In this document: positions 63,207 through 64,000 of the stretch, piece by piece | Numbering within the stretch: position 1 is the stretch's first letter | Layout: each line of letters begins with the position of its first letter | Source: Goleter apudmare HA4340-LM2 | GTDB taxonomy: Bacteria; Cyanobacteriota; Cyanobacteriia; Cyanobacteriales; Nostocaceae | DNA: 64,000 nucleotides | Direction: 5' to 3' | Assembly (NCBI GenBank): GCA_019359495.1 | Contig: JAHHHF010000064.1 | Location: 124,001-188,000 of the forward strand | Made by a program: the position numbers and the translations under genes | The notes under the pieces: model-generated | The model's input: only the letters and a program-made list of their open reading frames with translations | What the model was told of the DNA's origin: nothing | The model's database searches: none

Positions 63207-64000
63207 ATGAAGCTTTGGCAGGTGTGGGTGTTGATGAGTCTTTTGGGATGTTTGAGTGCTGTAGCTATTCAACCAGTGAAGGCGCAGGAAAACAAGGAAG
63301 GAAGAAAGGTAAATATTTCATCAATTAACGAAGAAGAAAAAACGTCTTTGCAGAACGCGGCAAAAATTCCTCAACTCAGTGAGATAGAGCTTCCTAATAC
63401 TAGTGCCAGAATGCTGGTGCAGTCGCCAGCACCAACTAATCCCCCTGCCCAGGAGAGTGTTATCCAAGTGACGGGAGTGGAAGCTAAACCCACCGATAAA
63501 GGTGTGGAGGTGATTTTAAAGACGACTGATGGAGACAAACTGCAAATTACAAATCGCAGTGCTGAGAATAATTTTATTGCAGATATTCCTAATGCTCAAT
63601 TACGTTTACCCAATGGCGATGGGTTCACATTTCGTTCGGAAAAACCCAGCCAGGGAATTACTGAGATAACAGTCACTAACTTAGACGCAAATACTATCCG
63701 GGTGACGGTGATAGGTGAGAAAGCTTTACCAACCGTTGAGTTATTTGACAGTGACGAGGGTTTGATTTTTGCTTTGACACCTGCAACAACAGCCATGCAG
63801 CCACCACAGCAGCCGACGAGTGAAACACCACAAGAAGAACCATCAACACCGCAGGATGAGCCGATTGAATTGGTGGTAACGGGAGAACAGGATGGTTATC
63901 GCGTACCGAATGCGTCAACCGCCACCAAAACTGATACACCATTGCGCGATATTCCCCAATCGATTCAAGTTGTACCGCAACAGGTATTGCGCGATCGCAA
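63207..64000 (+). CDS. AMIN-domain TonB-dependent siderophore receptor (partial, 5' part)
   Basis: 264 residues visible, open at the right edge. ATG 63207 with AAGAGGA upstream. Signal peptide MKLWQVWVLMSLLGCLSAVAIQPVKAQ. AMIN domain at about 85-190 (VEVILKTTDGDKLQITN; LPNGDGFTFRSE), a Pro/Gln/Glu linker, then the start of the TonB plug (TATKTDTPLRDIPQSIQVVPQQVL). The AMIN-plug-barrel layout is typical of cyanobacterial siderophore receptors in the outer membrane. Iron regulation is likely but no Fur box is certain. Confidence 0.85.
   Translation, partial: MKLWQVWVLMSLLGCLSAVAIQPVKAQENKEGRKVNISSINEEEKTSLQNAAKIPQLSEIELPNTSARMLVQSPAPTNPPAQESVIQVTGVEAKPTDKGVEVILKTTDGDKLQITNRSAENNFIADIPNAQLRLPNGDGFTFRSEKPSQGITEITVTNLDANTIRVTVIGEKALPTVELFDSDEGLIFALTPATTAMQPPQQPTSETPQEEPSTPQDEPIELVVTGEQDGYRVPNASTATKTDTPLRDIPQSIQVVPQQVLRDR

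Overview
The window looks like chromosomal DNA of a filamentous heterocystous cyanobacterium (Nostoc/Anabaena/Trichormus type). GCGATCGC (HIP1) octamers are scattered throughout, base composition is moderately AT-rich, and several proteins are cyanobacteria-typical (Omp85 with a Thr/Pro-rich N-terminus, DUF1995, DUF2358, DUF1822, ArsA with an Hsp20-like tail, SLH/fasciclin barrel). Many small palindromic interspersed repeats of the kind common in Nostocales are also present. I see no rRNA, tRNA, CRISPR array or replication origin.

Layout. 1-13.5 kb is mostly housekeeping: an Omp85 barrel cut by the left edge, a low-Mr phosphatase-like protein, a PepP aminopeptidase, a seven-repeat FG-GAP/VCBS protein, and a leftward series (TrpG-type amidotransferase plus Tat-type metallo-hydrolase, DgkA-type kinase, YbeY, a small membrane protein, RF2 with a programmed +1 frameshift). 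An RF2 C-terminal remnant and an M14 carboxypeptidase follow. 13.6-23.4 kb holds a PhyH-like oxygenase, an SLH-fasciclin-barrel protein, an O-methyltransferase, several cyanobacterial unknowns, an ArsA-type ATPase, a DUF1995 protein and an Uma2 nuclease-like protein. 23.4-26.3 kb is mobile: a MITE, a TnpB gene translationally coupled behind two unrecognised small genes, and a self-contained IS200-type tnpA. 26.3-41 kb returns to metabolism: cysteine desulfurase, a PLD/EF-hand/HhH lipoprotein, ChaB, a GNAT, NDH-2, a HAD protein, MltA, YgfZ, alkaline phosphatase, carotenoid oxygenase and a trypsin-like protease.

The most striking block is 41.3-57.3 kb. A leftward STAND-type NB-ARC/TPR protein with an N-terminal HTH-like segment diverges from a rightward cluster: sigma-70-like factor, DUF1822 protein, caspase-fold protein with a C-terminal membrane anchor, TPR-like membrane protein, 1142-residue exported protein of no family I recognise, and a TPR-CHAT protease-like protein. 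Two caspase-clan proteins, a dedicated sigma factor and a signal-sensing NTPase in one place suggest a regulated proteolytic stress, cell-death or conflict system. This is inference from domain content and order.

57.4-64 kb carries a DUF2795 protein, MiaB, CorA, a small unknown, the junction of a truncated TetR gene with a truncated AraC/PchR-type gene, and the start of an AMIN-TonB-dependent receptor cut by the right edge. The AraC-TonB pair points to siderophore uptake.

Three families of small inverted-repeat elements recur. One has 15-bp ends TTGGGAGCATCCCAA (four copies, one with a 22-bp tandem expansion). One has ends TAGGACTTACGCA (three copies). One has ends resembling ATAGCAATCC..TTTGATTT. 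One copy supplies the stop codon of the Uma2 gene, one separates the CHAT gene from the rest of its cluster, and one lies directly upstream of corA.
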